Positions 5,734 to 5,784 of a stretch of DNA of 5,784 bases are shown one piece after another. The notes below the pieces were generated by a model that was given only the letters and a program-made list of their open reading frames with translations, did not search any database and was not told the origin of the DNA. Source of the stretch: Candidatus Cloacimonadota bacterium (GTDB lineage Bacteria > Cloacimonadota > Cloacimonadia > Cloacimonadales > JAIOQZ01); NCBI GenBank assembly GCA_021106755.1, contig JAIOTM010000432.1, forward strand, positions 1-5,784, written 5' to 3'. The first letter of the stretch is position 1, and every line of letters begins with the position of its first letter. Position numbers and translations under genes: made by a program.

Positions 5734-5784
5734 GGGACTGTAAAAAAGATTGTGTAAACTTCCTGAAGAACTAATAGTGTCTCA
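5734..5784. mobile_element. Possible left end of an IS256-type element running out of the window
   Basis: The stretch opens GGGACTGTAAAAAAG (5734-5748) and continues with TTGTGTAAACT (5750-5760). From memory, a G-rich tip followed by TTGTGTAAAC is common in IS256-family terminal repeats. The element body would lie to the right, beyond the window, so neither transposase nor the matching end can be seen. A target duplication cannot be tested here. Confidence 0.35.

Noticed and set aside
5351..5784. tRNA gene or attachment site in the right flank
   Set aside because: I looked for cloverleaf arms, the GGTTCGAATCC-type loop and long direct repeats and saw none.

Overview
The window holds two convergent gene groups separated by a rho-independent terminator, followed by an AT-rich flank. 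The organism is bacterial: there are clear Shine-Dalgarno sites, tight start/stop overlaps and a classic hairpin-plus-U terminator. The left-hand proteins resemble a set of membrane proteins that I associate with uncultured or candidate bacterial phyla of the Zixibacteria / Marinimicrobia / Cloacimonadota / KSB1 type. That taxonomic hint is from memory and weak.

Region 1 (1-2473, + strand) is a compact four-gene operon: the C-terminal end of a membrane protein resembling the DUF6754 family, a five- or six-span membrane protein, a protein with one membrane helix at each end and a large domain between them, and a second polytopic membrane protein. Gene spacing runs from a 1-base overlap to 8 bases. 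They look like subunits of one membrane complex of unknown function. A strong terminator (2500-2533) closes the operon.

Region 2 (2540-5350, - strand) is a three-gene operon of visibly lower G+C. In one hand-counted 60-base line from each region, G+C was 18 here against 26 in region 1. Transcription runs from about 5390 leftward. The first gene encodes a three-part fusion: a PIN ribonuclease domain, a GNAT acetyltransferase-like domain and a C-terminal PUA/ASCH-like domain. The second encodes a small stand-alone ASCH protein. The third encodes an unrecognised protein with one C-terminal membrane helix. The genes overlap (29 or 23 bases, then ATGA), so they are probably translationally coupled. 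RNA-cutting, acetyltransferase and RNA-binding folds together with a membrane-tethered partner suggest a translation- or tRNA-directed conflict or stress module. This is the best candidate in the window for an undescribed system. Its function is inferred from domains, not shown.

Region 3 (5351-5784) has no substantial gene. It holds a probable promoter for the - strand operon with two small inverted repeats over its -35 and -10 elements, a possible 31-residue hydrophobic peptide (5514-5609), and two stretches resembling insertion-sequence ends (from 5593 and from 5734). Together these suggest that the accessory operon sits beside mobile-element debris.
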